From: Polynucleobacter sp. MWH-UH2A
GTDB lineage: Bacteria > Pseudomonadota > Gammaproteobacteria > Burkholderiales > Burkholderiaceae
Length of the DNA: 64,000 bases
Assembly: GCF_018687195.1 (NCBI RefSeq)
Contig: NZ_CP061321.1
Span: forward strand, 1,178,001 to 1,242,000
Direction: 5' to 3'
In this document: positions 46,301 to 54,735 of the stretch, piece after piece
How positions within the stretch are numbered: position 1 is the first letter of the stretch
Layout: each line of letters begins with the position of its first letter
The notes under the pieces: generated by a model
Databases searched by the model: none
Seen by the model: only the letters and a program-made list of their open reading frames with translations
Told to the model about the DNA's origin: nothing
Position numbers and translations under genes: made by a program

Positions 46301-47378
46301 AGCGCTTTACTCGAGCTAACCCACTATCAATAACATAGCGAATATTGGGCACCGTCAGAGAAGTCTCTGCAACGTTTGTCGTGAGAATAATTCGACGTCC
46401 ATTACCAGGTGAAAACACTCTTTCTTGTTCTGCAACGGATTGGCGCGCAAAGAGACTCAATACTTCTGGATGTAAGCGTTGCTGCAAAACATGGTCCTTG
46501 CGAAGCGCTTCAGCACAATCGCGAATCTCACGCTCGCCCGGCAAAAATACCAACACATCACCCGCGCCAGCAGCGCCCTCTCGCCAAAGCTTTGCAATCT
46601 CTTCTGCAACCGCCTCCGGAATTTCTTTAGCGGCCTTCGATTCTTTTTTGGCGTCAGGTTTATTTTCTGACTTATTTTCTGACTTAGCATCAGGCTCGAG
46701 TGGTGAATAACGCTGCTCCACCGGAAAGAGTCTGCCACTCACTTCAATTACAGGAGCCATCTTGCCATTTAAGGCAAAGTGCTCAGCAAAGCGCTGTGCA
46801 TCGATGGTTGCTGATGTAATGATGAGCTTGAGATCGGGGCGTTTAGGTAATAGCTGCCTCAGATAGCCAAGCAAGAAATCAATATTCAGACTACGTTCAT
46901 GTGCCTCGTCAATGATGAGGGTGTCATAAGCTCGCAGTTGGGGGTCACGCTGTGTCTCAGCTAACAAGATGCCATCGGTCATTAATTTGACGGAGGCGGT
47001 ATTGCTCGTCTTGTCTGCAAAGCGAACCTGATAGCCGACGTCTTGCCCTATCGGCGAGCCCAGCTCTTGAGCAATACGCTTGGCAGTCGCAGTCGCGGCA
47101 ATTCTGCGAGGTTGGGTATGACCTATGAGTTTCCCGCCATTGATGGCGCCCCTGCCAAGGTCCAAACAGATCTTTGGTAGCTGCGTTGTTTTGCCCGAGC
47201 CCGTCTCACCACAGACAATGACCACCTGGTGGCTTTGCAAGGCATCCTTGATCAGCTGACGCTGACCTGAGACAGGCAATTCTTCCGGGAAGCGGATCTC
47301 GAGCCTTCGTCCAGTGTTGGAAGCAGGCACAGGCTTTGATATTGGCTGGGGTTTTTGTTGGTTTATGGGCTCTTGCAC
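43305..47378 (-). CDS. hrpA: ATP-dependent RNA helicase HrpA
   Basis: A 1357-residue DEAH-box helicase. Motifs: Walker A VIVCGETGSGKTTQLPKI (about 52-69), DEAH in LIIDEAHERSLNIDF (about 150), SAT (IITSATIDAQ), and QRAGRCGRVSDGICVRLYSE (motif VI). The helicase-associated and OB-fold domains and the long HrpA C-terminal DUF3418-type extension are present. It probably remodels mRNA or ribosome-linked RNA. The start GTG 47378 is uncertain: no ATG is available and its promoter would lie within argA. Its beginning overlaps the argA promoter on the other strand. Confidence 0.95.
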   Translation of the reverse strand: MQEPINQQKPQPISKPVPASNTGRRLEIRFPEELPVSGQRQLIKDALQSHQVVIVCGETGSGKTTQLPKICLDLGRGAINGGKLIGHTQPRRIAATATAKRIAQELGSPIGQDVGYQVRFADKTSNTASVKLMTDGILLAETQRDPQLRAYDTLIIDEAHERSLNIDFLLGYLRQLLPKRPDLKLIITSATIDAQRFAEHFALNGKMAPVIEVSGRLFPVEQRYSPLEPDAKSENKSENKPDAKKESKAAKEIPEAVAEEIAKLWREGAAGAGDVLVFLPGEREIRDCAEALRKDHVLQQRLHPEVLSLFARQSVAEQERVFSPGNGRRIILTTNVAETSLTVPNIRYVIDSGLARVKRYSYRNKVEQLQIEPISQAAANQRAGRCGRVSDGICVRLYSEQDFLGRPKFTDPEILRSSLAAVLLRMSALRLPRIQHFPFIDKPLGRAIADGVQLLDELGAIEFEDAHAGDAKDSKEQHQHFKLTPIGKQLADLPLDPRIGRILLAAKEQNALKEVTIIASALATQDPRERPMDQAGAADQAHLQFADERSEFLSFVKLWNWYQDALQHKHSNRQLENLCRSKFLSPRRMREWRDVHGQLHTMLGEKGWKENGLAATYEQVHLSLLTGLLGFIAKKEEDEKSQDRNSKTGGYVGARGIRPFIWPGSTIGKKAGAWILAGELQETSRMYARTIAKIEPQWVEKVAAHRLIKSLSDPFWDNRQGEVLAFERGTLYGLPIYHGRRVRYEPHGVEEARELFIRQALVQEELFGRMDTPALQRETEADAKLKYSNTFGFFWHNHRLVKEIEALEHRSRRPDVLVDDDLLFAFYDARIPKDICNREGLKSHLNKHLDLDTQLRLEKADLMRHEAAGITVDRYPKVMKVGGTQLNLTYHFEPGSPKDGVTLVVPLAQLNQIDGRRCDWLVPGMCEEKILLLLKTLPQKLRRHCVPLPDYAKSYLERKLESNQFGVGDFLDSLIDDIRQERGLEIKRADFRPEALPLHCSMNFRLIDEHGRQLELERNLARLRSEYGQTAREAFQAVTQEIAGAELGIDPMKVTNTKEQAPQRARKVEQGGYRTWEFGELPETLEIAKGNKTLFGYPALIDRGDYCDLEVFDDLLEARKQHAQGLRRLFALSNKDTLKALQKQLPGIREIGLLFINVGSVDGLLEQILNLSVERAFMAEPLPNTSELFTQRLQEGKPRLALIAQEIARHTLAALQGYADLQKKIAQAKAASPSAYADIQTQVQGLIFERFVAEIPYVQLVHLPRYLKAIALRIDKMRSNPSRDMQCQKDWESVARPWQKLVQGNRGSAAYAMEGDQSLKDFRWQLEELRVALYAQELKTPTPMSIKRLEKVLASLR

Positions 47379-47386
47379 CCTATAAT
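47358..47386 (+). promoter_or_regulatory. Promoter of argA with near-leaderless transcript
   Basis: TTGGTT (47358-47363), 17 bases, and a perfect TATAAT (47381-47386). The predicted start (about 47393) is three bases before the argA ATG at 47396, and the promoter lies inside the first codons of hrpA on the opposite strand. Confidence 0.6.
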
Positions 47387-47395
47387 TTTCTCACT

Positions 47396-48760
47396 ATGCC
47401 GACAAATGCACCAAACCAGGCGTCCAGCGCCGAAGAATCTACCTCGAACTTCCCCTTTGTAGGGTGGTTGCGCGATGTCGCACCCTACATCCATAGCTTC
47501 CGAGAGAAAACCTTTGTAATCGCTTTTGCGGGTGAGTTGGTTCAAGAAGCTGGTCTTGAGAATCTTATCGAAGATATTGCGATGTTGCATGCCATGGGTA
47601 TGCGAATTGTTCTGGTACACGGCATTCGTCCGCAAATTGAAGAACAACTCAAGCTACGCAAGATTAAGAGCAAGTTTGGCAAAAGCGCAATGCACAGCTA
47701 TCGGATTACCGATGCTGCCGCCCTTGAATGCGTCAAAGAAGCTGCTGGTGAATTGCGCCTTGATATTGAGGCGGCATTTAGTCGCGGTCTACCCAATACG
47801 CCGATGGCTGGTTCACGCATCTCAGTGATTTCTGGAAACTTTATTACTGCCATGCCTGTGGGTGTAGTCGATGGTATTGATTACATTCACACAGGTTTAG
47901 TCCGTAAGGTTGACTCTACCTCTATCAAACTCTCGCTTGATAGCAATAAGATTGTGTTGCTATCACCTTTAGGCTTCTCCCCAACAGGTCAAGCGTTCAA
48001 CTTAGCCTTCGAGGATGTTGCCGCTTCTACTGCTGCAGCTCTCAAAGCCGATAAGCTCATCTTCTTAAGTCCCTATGAAGGTCTTAAGGATGACGAGGGT
48101 GATTTCATTACGGAACTCTCAATGCCGCAGATGCAAGACTATGTCATGCAGCATAAAGATTTAGATCTTGGCATGAAGGGAATGCTCAATATTGCTGGTC
48201 GTGCCATTCGGGCAGGCGTTAGCCGTGTGCACTTCTTGCCCTGCAATCAAGATGGTGCGCTACTTGAAGAGCTCTTTACGCACGATGGTATTGGCATGAT
48301 GCTTGCCTCATCGGATATCGAAAACTTACGTGAAGCCAATCAAGATGACGTGGGCGGCATTTTGCAACTTACTATGCCTTTAGAAGAAGAAGGTATCTTG
48401 GCTGCTCGTGGCCAAGATGTCATTGAGCGCGATATTCAGCGCTTCTCAGTCATTGAGCATGATCGCGTGCTCTTCGGTTGCGCAGCACTCTTCCCCTTCC
48501 CCAATGGAGTTGGTGAACTCGCCTGCCTGGCAGTGGATCCAGATGTTCAAGGCTCTGGCGATGGTGAACGTTTGCTAAAACGCATTGAAATGCGTGCCAA
48601 GCAAGAAGGTATTAAAAAATTATTTGTTTTAACCACCAGAACAGAACATTGGTTCTTGAAGCGTGGCTTTAAACGGGCGACAGTGGATGACTTGCCTGAA
48701 GAAAGAAAACAAATTTATAACTGGGACCGCAAGTCCATGGTTTTAACTAAAGACCTATAA
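47396..48760 (+). CDS. argA: N-acetylglutamate synthase (amino-acid kinase plus GNAT domains)
   Basis: A 454-residue enzyme for the first step of arginine synthesis. Residues about 20-300 form an amino-acid-kinase domain, which binds arginine for feedback inhibition ([33 protein letters not shown]); residues about 305-450 are a GNAT acetyltransferase domain ([20 protein letters not shown] is the acetyl-CoA loop). ATG 47396 is preferred; the longer TTG reading would start upstream of the promoter. It follows the -10 box at only nine bases, so the transcript is almost leaderless. yggX follows after 32 bases. Confidence 0.95.
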   Translation: MPTNAPNQASSAEESTSNFPFVGWLRDVAPYIHSFREKTFVIAFAGELVQEAGLENLIEDIAMLHAMGMRIVLVHGIRPQIEEQLKLRKIKSKFGKSAMHSYRITDAAALECVKEAAGELRLDIEAAFSRGLPNTPMAGSRISVISGNFITAMPVGVVDGIDYIHTGLVRKVDSTSIKLSLDSNKIVLLSPLGFSPTGQAFNLAFEDVAASTAAALKADKLIFLSPYEGLKDDEGDFITELSMPQMQDYVMQHKDLDLGMKGMLNIAGRAIRAGVSRVHFLPCNQDGALLEELFTHDGIGMMLASSDIENLREANQDDVGGILQLTMPLEEEGILAARGQDVIERDIQRFSVIEHDRVLFGCAALFPFPNGVGELACLAVDPDVQGSGDGERLLKRIEMRAKQEGIKKLFVLTTRTEHWFLKRGFKRATVDDLPEERKQIYNWDRKSMVLTKDL

Positions 48761-48792
48761 AAGAAATTAAGCAATTAAGAAAGGTATTACAG

Positions 48793-49065
48793 ATGGCACG
48801 GATGGTTCAATGCATCAAACTCAATAAAGAAGCTGAGGGCTTGGATTTCGCCCCCCTTCCTGGCGAGCTTGGCAAACGAATTTGGAATCAAGTCTCTAAA
48901 GAGGCATGGGCTGGTTGGTTAAAACAGCAAACGATGTTGATTAACGAGAACCGCCTCAATATGGCCGACCCTCGCGCCCGCCAGCACCTTTTAAAGCAAG
49001 TAGAAAAGCATTTCTTTGAAGGCGGTGCCGATACCGCCCAAGGCTTCGTACCGCCTACTGAGTAA
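48793..49065 (+). CDS. yggX: Fe(2+)-trafficking protein YggX family
   Basis: A 90-residue protein of the YggX family, which protects iron-sulfur clusters from oxidative damage and helps iron supply. The start [20 protein letters not shown] carries the single conserved cysteine; the central HTH-like stretch is [20 protein letters not shown]. Length is standard. It lies 32 bases after argA on the same strand and may be co-transcribed. Downstream is a structured noncoding region that ends in a strong terminator. Confidence 0.95.
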   Translation: MARMVQCIKLNKEAEGLDFAPLPGELGKRIWNQVSKEAWAGWLKQQTMLINENRLNMADPRARQHLLKQVEKHFFEGGADTAQGFVPPTE

Positions 49066-49099
49066 TTAACCCCTTTTGGCTGCTGCGCTACAGCATAAA

Positions 49100-49139
49100 A
49101 ATCTTCAATTAATTTTTCATAAATCCGATTTTGAAGATT
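49100..49139 (+). other. Hairpin in the yggX 3' region
   Basis: AATCTTCAA (49100-49108) pairs perfectly with TTGAAGATT (49131-49139) across a 22-base loop. It has no T-run, so it is not a typical terminator. It lies before the -35 box of the sRNA candidate, which begins with the last bases of the second arm. Confidence 0.4.
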
Positions 49140-49166
49140 GACATCGCATTTACTGAGGCATAGGAT
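49138..49166 (+). promoter_or_regulatory. Promoter of the candidate sRNA
   Basis: A perfect TTGACA (49138-49143), a 17-base spacer, and TAGGAT (49161-49166). Predicted start is about 49173, at the foot of the first hairpin. Confidence 0.6.
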
Positions 49167-49172
49167 GAAATT

Positions 49173-49330
49173 GTAGCAAGGCAGATATTGTGCTTCGCTA
49201 CATTGGCGAAAGCCATTAAAAATAAGCGCATCTATGTGCTTATAAGGCTAAGGAACTAGATACCTTCCGAGCGCCTGCGCCATGCGAACCATGGCAAACA
49301 ACCCGATGGGCATACCCCGTCGGGTTTTTT
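49173..49330 (+). ncRNA. Candidate structured small RNA of about 158 nt
   Basis: This gene-free stretch folds, by hand pairing, into a row of hairpins. Hairpin 1: 49172-49177 with 49197-49202, extended inside. Hairpin 2: TGGC-GAAA-GCCA at 49204-49215 with a GNRA loop. Hairpin 3: 49222-49230 with 49235-49243, nine pairs. Hairpin 4: GCCATG with CATGGC at 49279-49295. Last, an 11-bp terminator with six T residues. A consensus -35 with 17-base spacing lies upstream. It has no ORF and does not match tmRNA, RNase P, 6S or SRP RNA signatures I know. Role unknown. Confidence 0.55.
49300..49330 (+). terminator. Strong intrinsic terminator of candidate sRNA / yggX
   Basis: Eleven pairs between 49300-49310 and 49316-49326 (one G-T) with a five-base loop, then T-run to 49330. 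It also separates the convergent rpiA gene. Confidence 0.9.
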
Positions 49331-49350
49331 AATGTCAAAAGAATAAGACC

Positions 49351-50061
49351 TTAAAAGGTAATGCGGCTGACACCCGTTGCATTGCTTACTAAAAGCACAT
49401 TGGCCTTTTCTTTAGCAAACAAACCAACAGTAATCACGCCTGCGATTTGATTGATCTGGGATTCCATCTGAATTGGGTTAGCAATCCGCAAGCCAGCCAC
49501 ATCCAAGATCCAACCTCCGTTATCAGTGACAAAAGGCTCACTTGGTGTTTGGCCTAGATCAGCGCGCGTAGACTTAGATGAACGCAAGCTAACCGTACCC
49601 CCAAGCTTTTCTAATTCACGGGTAACCCCCCCTTTAGCTAGGGGAATGATTTCTACAGGCAAAGCAAAGTTACCGAGTACGGGAACCTGTTTTGAGGCAT
49701 CGCAAATACAAATAAATTGCTTAGCCATTGAGGCGATAATTTTTTCACGGGTAAGCGCTCCGCCACCGCCTTTAATCATGTTGCCTTTGGGATCAATCTC
49801 ATCGGCACCATCAACATAAGCAGGCAAACCTTGAACCTCATTTGGATCAAGCACTTTAAAGCCATGCTTAAGCAGCCTCTCGGTAGTTGCATTTGAACTA
49901 GATACAGTGCCGGCAAAGTGATCTTTATGTGGAGCTAAGGCATCAATAAAGCAATTGGCAGTAGAGCCTGTGCCTACACCCAGAATCTGACCTACGGGCA
50001 ACTTGAGTACCTCGTCACGGGCAGCCTCACCCACCATTTGCTTGAGTTGATCCTGATTCAT
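49351..50061 (-). CDS. rpiA: Ribose-5-phosphate isomerase A
   Basis: A 236-residue enzyme that interconverts ribose-5-phosphate and ribulose-5-phosphate. Conserved motifs are [51 protein letters not shown] with the catalytic residues, [20 protein letters not shown] and GWILDVAG. Full length. It is divergent from transaldolase (tal), so the two non-oxidative pentose-phosphate genes share one intergenic control region. Confidence 0.97.
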   Translation of the reverse strand: MNQDQLKQMVGEAARDEVLKLPVGQILGVGTGSTANCFIDALAPHKDHFAGTVSSSNATTERLLKHGFKVLDPNEVQGLPAYVDGADEIDPKGNMIKGGGGALTREKIIASMAKQFICICDASKQVPVLGNFALPVEIIPLAKGGVTRELEKLGGTVSLRSSKSTRADLGQTPSEPFVTDNGGWILDVAGLRIANPIQMESQINQIAGVITVGLFAKEKANVLLVSNATGVSRITF

Positions 50062-50099
50062 ATATCCGCCATTTACTGGAACATCGTATTTAATGCATC

Positions 50100-50111
50100 T
50101 ATCATATGATA
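50100..50111. promoter_or_regulatory. Palindrome TATCATATGATA between rpiA and tal
   Basis: A perfect 12-bp palindrome centred in the 79-base divergent gap, 30 bases before tal. It also contains TATGAT, a possible -10 box (50104-50109). Function unknown. Confidence 0.3.
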
Positions 50112-50140
50112 TTCAAGATATTGACCCTGCAAATTCCCTT

Positions 50141-51115
50141 ATGAACAGCACCTCAGCCCCAAGCCAACTAGAGCAACTGAAAAAATTCACTACGGTAGTG
50201 GCAGATACCGGAGACTTTGAGCGGATGCAGGCTTTTCAGCCGCAGGATGCAACCACTAACCCTTCGCTCATTCTGAAGGCGGCCCAACAAAGCAACTATC
50301 AATCTTTGGTTCAGTCAGTTAAGTCTGCTCATCCAGGCATGAGTGCCACCGATTTAGTCGATTACATCTTAGTCGCATTTGGTTTGGAGATTCTGAAGAT
50401 TGTTCCTGGTCGCGTATCTACTGAAGTAGATGCACGCCTTTCGTTTGACACCAAAGCAACCGTTGCTAAGGCTAAACATTTAATTGCCCTTTATGCATCG
50501 CATGGCATCGATCGCAAGCGCATCCTAATTAAGCTTGCTGGCACATGGGAAGGCATTGCTGCCGCAAAAGAACTGGAGGCATCAGGTATCCATTGCAATA
50601 TGACCCTACTCTTTTCACTGGTCCAAGCTGCTGCATGTGGTGCCGCTAACGCAAAACTCATTTCCCCATTTGTTGGGCGTATTACAGATTGGTACAAAGC
50701 AAAATTAGGAAGTAATTGGAGTGATGCCAACAACGGTGGCGCCAACGACCCGGGCGTTACATCCGTCAAGCGAATCTTTCATTACTACAAGCACTTTGGT
50801 ATTTCCACAGAGATCATGGGTGCCAGCTTTCGTAATACCAGCCAGATCCTGGAACTTGCAGGCTGCGACCTTTTAACTATTAGCCCTGAGCTATTGGCTG
50901 AACTCAGTGGAAATACTGGCGCAATAAGCAAGAAATTAGATGCGGCTAATGCCCAAGGTGCGCTGAGCGCTGAAAACATAACGCCACTCAAGCTAGATGA
51001 ATCAAGTTTCCGATTGCAATTGAATAATGATGCAATGGCAACCGAGAAATTAGCTGAAGGTATCCGTAATTTCTGTGTAGATACCGAAAAACTGGAAGCT
51101 TTGCTAGCAAACTAA
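50141..51115 (+). CDS. tal: Transaldolase
   Basis: A 324-residue TalB-type enzyme moving a three-carbon unit between sugar phosphates. Signature sequences are [14 protein letters not shown] with the phosphate-site residues, [20 protein letters not shown], the Schiff-base lysine in [33 protein letters not shown] and [13 protein letters not shown] prefer ATG 50141 ([20 protein letters not shown]) to ATG 50093, since the extra 16 residues are not seen in the family. It diverges from rpiA. The stop codon is inside a perfect hairpin (51103-51124). Confidence 0.95.
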   Translation: MNSTSAPSQLEQLKKFTTVVADTGDFERMQAFQPQDATTNPSLILKAAQQSNYQSLVQSVKSAHPGMSATDLVDYILVAFGLEILKIVPGRVSTEVDARLSFDTKATVAKAKHLIALYASHGIDRKRILIKLAGTWEGIAAAKELEASGIHCNMTLLFSLVQAAACGAANAKLISPFVGRITDWYKAKLGSNWSDANNGGANDPGVTSVKRIFHYYKHFGISTEIMGASFRNTSQILELAGCDLLTISPELLAELSGNTGAISKKLDAANAQGALSAENITPLKLDESSFRLQLNNDAMATEKLAEGIRNFCVDTEKLEALLAN

Positions 51116-51124
51116 TTTGCTAGC
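51103..51124. terminator. Perfect hairpin covering the tal stop codon
   Basis: GCTAGCAAA (51103-51111) pairs with TTTGCTAGC (51116-51124) around CTAA, whose bases include the tal stop codon. No T-run follows on either strand, so it may be a weak bidirectional terminator or a 3'-end stabiliser between convergent genes. Confidence 0.4.
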
Positions 51125-51127
51125 GTC

Positions 51128-51313
51128 TTACTTCTTGGCGGTATTGATGCCTAATAGGCTATAAGCTCCACAGTAGCCAAGCATTCCAGTTAATAGAGGC
51201 AGGATGCCAATCCATGCCCAAGGCCCAGTAATTCCGAAGCCTGCTAAACCCATTAGCGTGACGCCAACAGTCATGCGAAGAACGCGATCGGTGTGACCTA
51301 TATTGCATTTCAT
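51128..51313 (-). CDS. Small membrane protein, DUF2892 (YgaP-like) family
   Basis: A 61-residue protein. The N terminus MKCNIGHTDRVLRMTVG and the two transmembrane helices (about 15-30 and 33-55, GPWAWIGILPLLTGMLGYCG) fit the DUF2892 / YgaP membrane domain; this domain is found alone or fused to rhodanese domains and may carry sulfide or sulfur-related ions. Here it stands alone. AAGGAG lies seven bases before the ATG. It is 28 bases downstream of rlmB on the same strand and may be co-transcribed. Confidence 0.85.
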   Translation of the reverse strand: MKCNIGHTDRVLRMTVGVTLMGLAGFGITGPWAWIGILPLLTGMLGYCGAYSLLGINTAKK

Positions 51314-51341
51314 ATTGAGCTCCTTGTGTCTTGCTACTTAG

Positions 51342-52097
51342 TTACTTAACTGCTTTAACCTGGCGTTGTCTGAGCGCCTCATATAAGCATACGCCACTAG
51401 CTACTGATACATTCAAACTTGACACTACTCCTTGCATGGGGATGCGCACTAGCTCATCGCAAGTTTCGCGAGTCAGGCGGCGCATGCCCTCACCTTCAGC
51501 GCCCATCACAATTGCAACGGAACCTGTTAAATCAATGTCATAAATCGATTTTTCAGCTTCATCGTCAGTACCGATGAGCCAGACACCCGCCTCTTGCATT
51601 TCTTTCATGCTACGGACAAGATTGGTCACGGTAATCACTGGCATCACTTCAGATGCGCCACTAGAGACCTTACTCACCGTAGCATTGATCGAGGCAGAGC
51701 GATCTTTTGGAATAACAACTGCATTGACGCCTGCACCATCAGCAACACGCAGGCAAGCGCCAAAGTTATGGGGATCAGTGATGCCATCTAGCACCAAAAA
51801 CAACGGTTTTTCTTTGCTGCCCTCAACATCTTCAACAACTTCAGTAATGGTACGAGCCATGGTCATCTTTTCTGCCAAAGCAACAACGCCTTGGTGACGA
51901 TCATGGCCGGTTAACTTATGGAGTCGCTCAGCATCTGCTGCATGCAAACGCTCGCCCAAAATTTCTTCGGCCTGCTTTAAAAAATCTCCCATGCGTCGAT
52001 CGCGACGAGTTGGATCAAAGTACACTGACTTCAAACTATCGGGATCAACTCGCAAACGCGCTTGAACCGCATGAAATCCTACTAATATCTGTTTCAT
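51342..52097 (-). CDS. rlmB: 23S rRNA (guanosine-2'-O-)-methyltransferase RlmB
   Basis: A 251-residue SPOUT-class methyltransferase that methylates G2251 of 23S rRNA. The N-terminal substrate-binding domain ([20 protein letters not shown]) precedes the SpoU domain with [19 protein letters not shown], the knot region [20 protein letters not shown] and [20 protein letters not shown]. It lies 11 bases downstream of rnr, the same pairing as in E. coli. Confidence 0.96.
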   Translation of the reverse strand: MKQILVGFHAVQARLRVDPDSLKSVYFDPTRRDRRMGDFLKQAEEILGERLHAADAERLHKLTGHDRHQGVVALAEKMTMARTITEVVEDVEGSKEKPLFLVLDGITDPHNFGACLRVADGAGVNAVVIPKDRSASINATVSKVSSGASEVMPVITVTNLVRSMKEMQEAGVWLIGTDDEAEKSIYDIDLTGSVAIVMGAEGEGMRRLTRETCDELVRIPMQGVVSSLNVSVASGVCLYEALRQRQVKAVK

Positions 52098-52108
52098 CTT
52101 CTATTACT

Positions 52109-54493
52109 CTATTTACGTCTGGCTCTAGTATTACGCACTGGTGGTTTGGAGCTAGTTGCTTTACCAGCAGACCTGCTTGGTTTGCCGCTCTTTCGACTGG
52201 CCTTGCTTTTGGACTGAGTTGCGCTTAATGTGCCCGCCGATTTTGCTGCGTTGACATTTACCCCGCCCGATTTTTGAGGTGATTTATGAGACGGCCTACT
52301 CTTTGTAGAGGCAGCCTTCTTATTTGGTCTGCCAGTATCAGCGGCTAGCAGGGTTTGGCGTCGGCCTGATGAACCACCTAAATCAGCACTGGACGCTTTA
52401 ACAAGACTGAATTCAATTTTACGAGCATCAAGGTCAACACGGCTTACTAAGACATACACTCGGTCACCCAAACGATAACGAATACCAGTGCGTTCACCAC
52501 GTAACTCTTGACGGGCTTCATCGTATTGGAAGTAATCGCCGCCCAATTCCGTGACGTGCACCATCCCTTCAACAAAGAGATTCTCTAGTTGAACAAACAA
52601 ACCAAAGCCAGCAACACTCGTAACTGTGCCAGCGTATTCTTGGCCTAGATGGTCCCGCATGTAGTAACACTTTAACCATGCCTCAACATCACGAGAGGCT
52701 TCATCAGCACGGCGCTCATTCGATGAACAGTGCACTCCTAACTGACCCCAAATCGGCAGAGCGGCATTTGCACCCTTGGGCACTTTTGCGCCCTTTGCCC
52801 CTTTTGCTTCACCTGCCTTAGCATCGCTTTGGGATTTTTTAGCATTGACCGCATTCTCCCTACCTTTGCCCTTACGCGGTAAGGTTAGGTTTAGAGGAAC
52901 CTTAGGTGGCAATACTGGTACATAAGGTTTTTTCTGCAAGATCGACTTAATGACACGGTGGGTCAGTAAGTCTGGATAGCGACGAATCGGGCTTGTGAAA
53001 TGAGAGTACGCTGGATAAGCCAAACCAAAGTGGCCTTCATTATCCGGCTGATACATCGCTTGCTGCATCGAACGCAGCACGACTGATTGCAGCATGTTGG
53101 CATCAGGACGGTCTTTAATCTCGCGCATCAATTTTGCAAAGTCTTTTGGCTTAGGTTTCTCGCCGCCACCCAATGACAGACCTGATGTTCTGAGCACTTG
53201 ACGTAAAGTCATCAACTTCTCTTCAGAAGGTTCGCCATGTACACGATAGAGACTTAAATGCTTATTCTTTTCAATGAAATCCGCGGCACAAACGTTTGCC
53301 GTAAGCATGCACTCCTCAATTAAGCGGTGCGCATCATTTCGAATACGAGGCTCGATTCGTAAAATCTTTCCAAGCTCATTGCTAATAATTTGTGTCTCAG
53401 TGGTTTCAAACTCAATGGCACCACGCTTTTCACGAGCGTCCAAGAGAATCTTGAATAAAGAGTAGAGATTGGTTAATAGTGGACGGAATTGCGCAAAACG
53501 TGCAGCTTCAGGACCCTTACTATTTGAAAGAATCTCCCAAACAGTGTCATAGGTAAATCGCTGTGCTGAATGCATGACTGCTGGATAGAACTGGTAAGCC
53601 AAGACAACACCGTTGTTATCCACTACCGAATCACACACCATACATAGACGATCTACGCCTGGATTAAGCGAGCACAATCCATTGGAAATCTTTTCAGGCA
53701 ACATGGGAATAACGCGCCTTGGAAAATATACCGAGGTGGCACGCAATAGCCCCTCATCATCTAGAGGTTGCCCAGGTTTAACGTAATGAGACACATCAGC
53801 AATAGCCACGATCAGACGCCATGCTTTAGTCTTGCCATACATTACTGGCTCGCAGTAGACGGCATCATCAAAGTCTCTAGCATCAGCACCATCAATTGTG
53901 ACCAATGGGACATCGCGCAAATCGACGCGACCCTCAAGATCCTCTTGGCGAACACTATCCGGTAAGGCAGCAGCCTCTTTCATGGCGGCAGCAGAGAACT
54001 CGTGGGGAACGCCATACTTACGTACGGCAATTTCAATCTCCATGCCGGGATCATCAATCTCACCCAGCACCTCAACAACACGCCCTACTGCTTGGCGATA
54101 GCTATCCGGATAATCAATAATCTCGACACTAACCACTTGACCCAACTTAGCTTGACCCTGACCTTTAGGCGGAATCAAGATATCGTGACCAATACGCTTA
54201 TCTTCCGGCGCAACAATGAGTACACCATTTTCATTTAAGAGTCGCCCAATCACCACTTTGTTGACGTGCTGCATTACCTCAACAATCTGCCCTTCTGGGC
54301 GACCACGTCGATCAGTGCCGATTACTCTGACATTAACTCGATCACCATGCATGACGCGAGACATCTCTCGCTCAGAGAGAAAAATATCTTCACCACCATC
54401 ATCGGGGATTACAAATCCAAATCCATCTCGATGCCCTTGAACCGTACCTAAACGATCCGCCTGTCTAGGCATCAAGTCTTTCGCTTTACGCAT
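52109..54493 (-). CDS. rnr: Ribonuclease R
   Basis: A 794-residue 3'-5' exoribonuclease that digests structured RNA. Domain order: cold-shock domains (GFGFVIPDDGGEDIFLSERE), RNB catalytic domain (TIDGADARDFDDAVYCEP with metal-binding aspartates), HCSSNERRADEASRDVEAWL, S1 domain (GTVTSVAGFGLFVQLENLFV) and a long basic, Lys/Ser-rich tail (about 710-794). Between LLTHRVIKSILQKK and HCSS there is a Lys/Ala/Gly-rich insertion of about 60 residues that looks disordered and may be lineage-specific. rlmB follows after 11 bases. Confidence 0.97.
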   Translation of the reverse strand: MRKAKDLMPRQADRLGTVQGHRDGFGFVIPDDGGEDIFLSEREMSRVMHGDRVNVRVIGTDRRGRPEGQIVEVMQHVNKVVIGRLLNENGVLIVAPEDKRIGHDILIPPKGQGQAKLGQVVSVEIIDYPDSYRQAVGRVVEVLGEIDDPGMEIEIAVRKYGVPHEFSAAAMKEAAALPDSVRQEDLEGRVDLRDVPLVTIDGADARDFDDAVYCEPVMYGKTKAWRLIVAIADVSHYVKPGQPLDDEGLLRATSVYFPRRVIPMLPEKISNGLCSLNPGVDRLCMVCDSVVDNNGVVLAYQFYPAVMHSAQRFTYDTVWEILSNSKGPEAARFAQFRPLLTNLYSLFKILLDAREKRGAIEFETTETQIISNELGKILRIEPRIRNDAHRLIEECMLTANVCAADFIEKNKHLSLYRVHGEPSEEKLMTLRQVLRTSGLSLGGGEKPKPKDFAKLMREIKDRPDANMLQSVVLRSMQQAMYQPDNEGHFGLAYPAYSHFTSPIRRYPDLLTHRVIKSILQKKPYVPVLPPKVPLNLTLPRKGKGRENAVNAKKSQSDAKAGEAKGAKGAKVPKGANAALPIWGQLGVHCSSNERRADEASRDVEAWLKCYYMRDHLGQEYAGTVTSVAGFGLFVQLENLFVEGMVHVTELGGDYFQYDEARQELRGERTGIRYRLGDRVYVLVSRVDLDARKIEFSLVKASSADLGGSSGRRQTLLAADTGRPNKKAASTKSRPSHKSPQKSGGVNVNAAKSAGTLSATQSKSKASRKSGKPSRSAGKATSSKPPVRNTRARRK

Positions 54494-54634
54494 TTAATTC
54501 CTTTGGCAATTCCTGCCTTATTTATATCTACTGATATCTATTATTGTTATGAATAAGGCTACTGTATCAAACCACTGAGTCTGAAGGGAAAAAGCCAAAA
54601 TGGGTCCCGGGGAAGCCTAAAACGCCCAGCCCTC

Positions 54635-54640
54635 TATAAT
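54635..54640 (+). promoter_or_regulatory. -10 box of tRNA-Leu gene
   Basis: A perfect TATAAT nine bases before the mature 5' end. No clear -35 is visible 17 bases upstream. Confidence 0.45.
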
Positions 54641-54648
54641 GGAGGGAT

Positions 54649-54735
54649 GCCCAGGTGGCGAAATTGGTAGACGCACCAGCTTCAGGTGCTGGCGATCGTA
54701 AGGTTGTGGGGGTTCGAGTCCCTTCCTGGGCACCA
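54649..54735 (+). tRNA. tRNA-Leu (anticodon CAG)
   Basis: An 87-base cloverleaf with encoded CCA. Acceptor GCCCAGG (54649-54655) pairs with CCTGGGC (54725-54731), discriminator A, then CCA. The anticodon stem CCAGC/GCTGG holds the loop TTCAGGT, giving anticodon CAG, which reads CTG. A long variable arm follows, as in class II tRNA-Leu, and GGTTCGAGTCC is the T arm. TATAAT lies nine bases upstream of the mature end. Confidence 0.97.

Noticed and set aside
49066-49350. 6S RNA, tmRNA, RNase P or SRP RNA in the yggX-rpiA gap
   Set aside because: Ends do not pair as in 6S or tmRNA, there is no GGGGGCGA-type tmRNA start, no RNase P core GAGGAAAGTCC and no SRP GGAAGCAGCC motif; structure is a row of separate hairpins.
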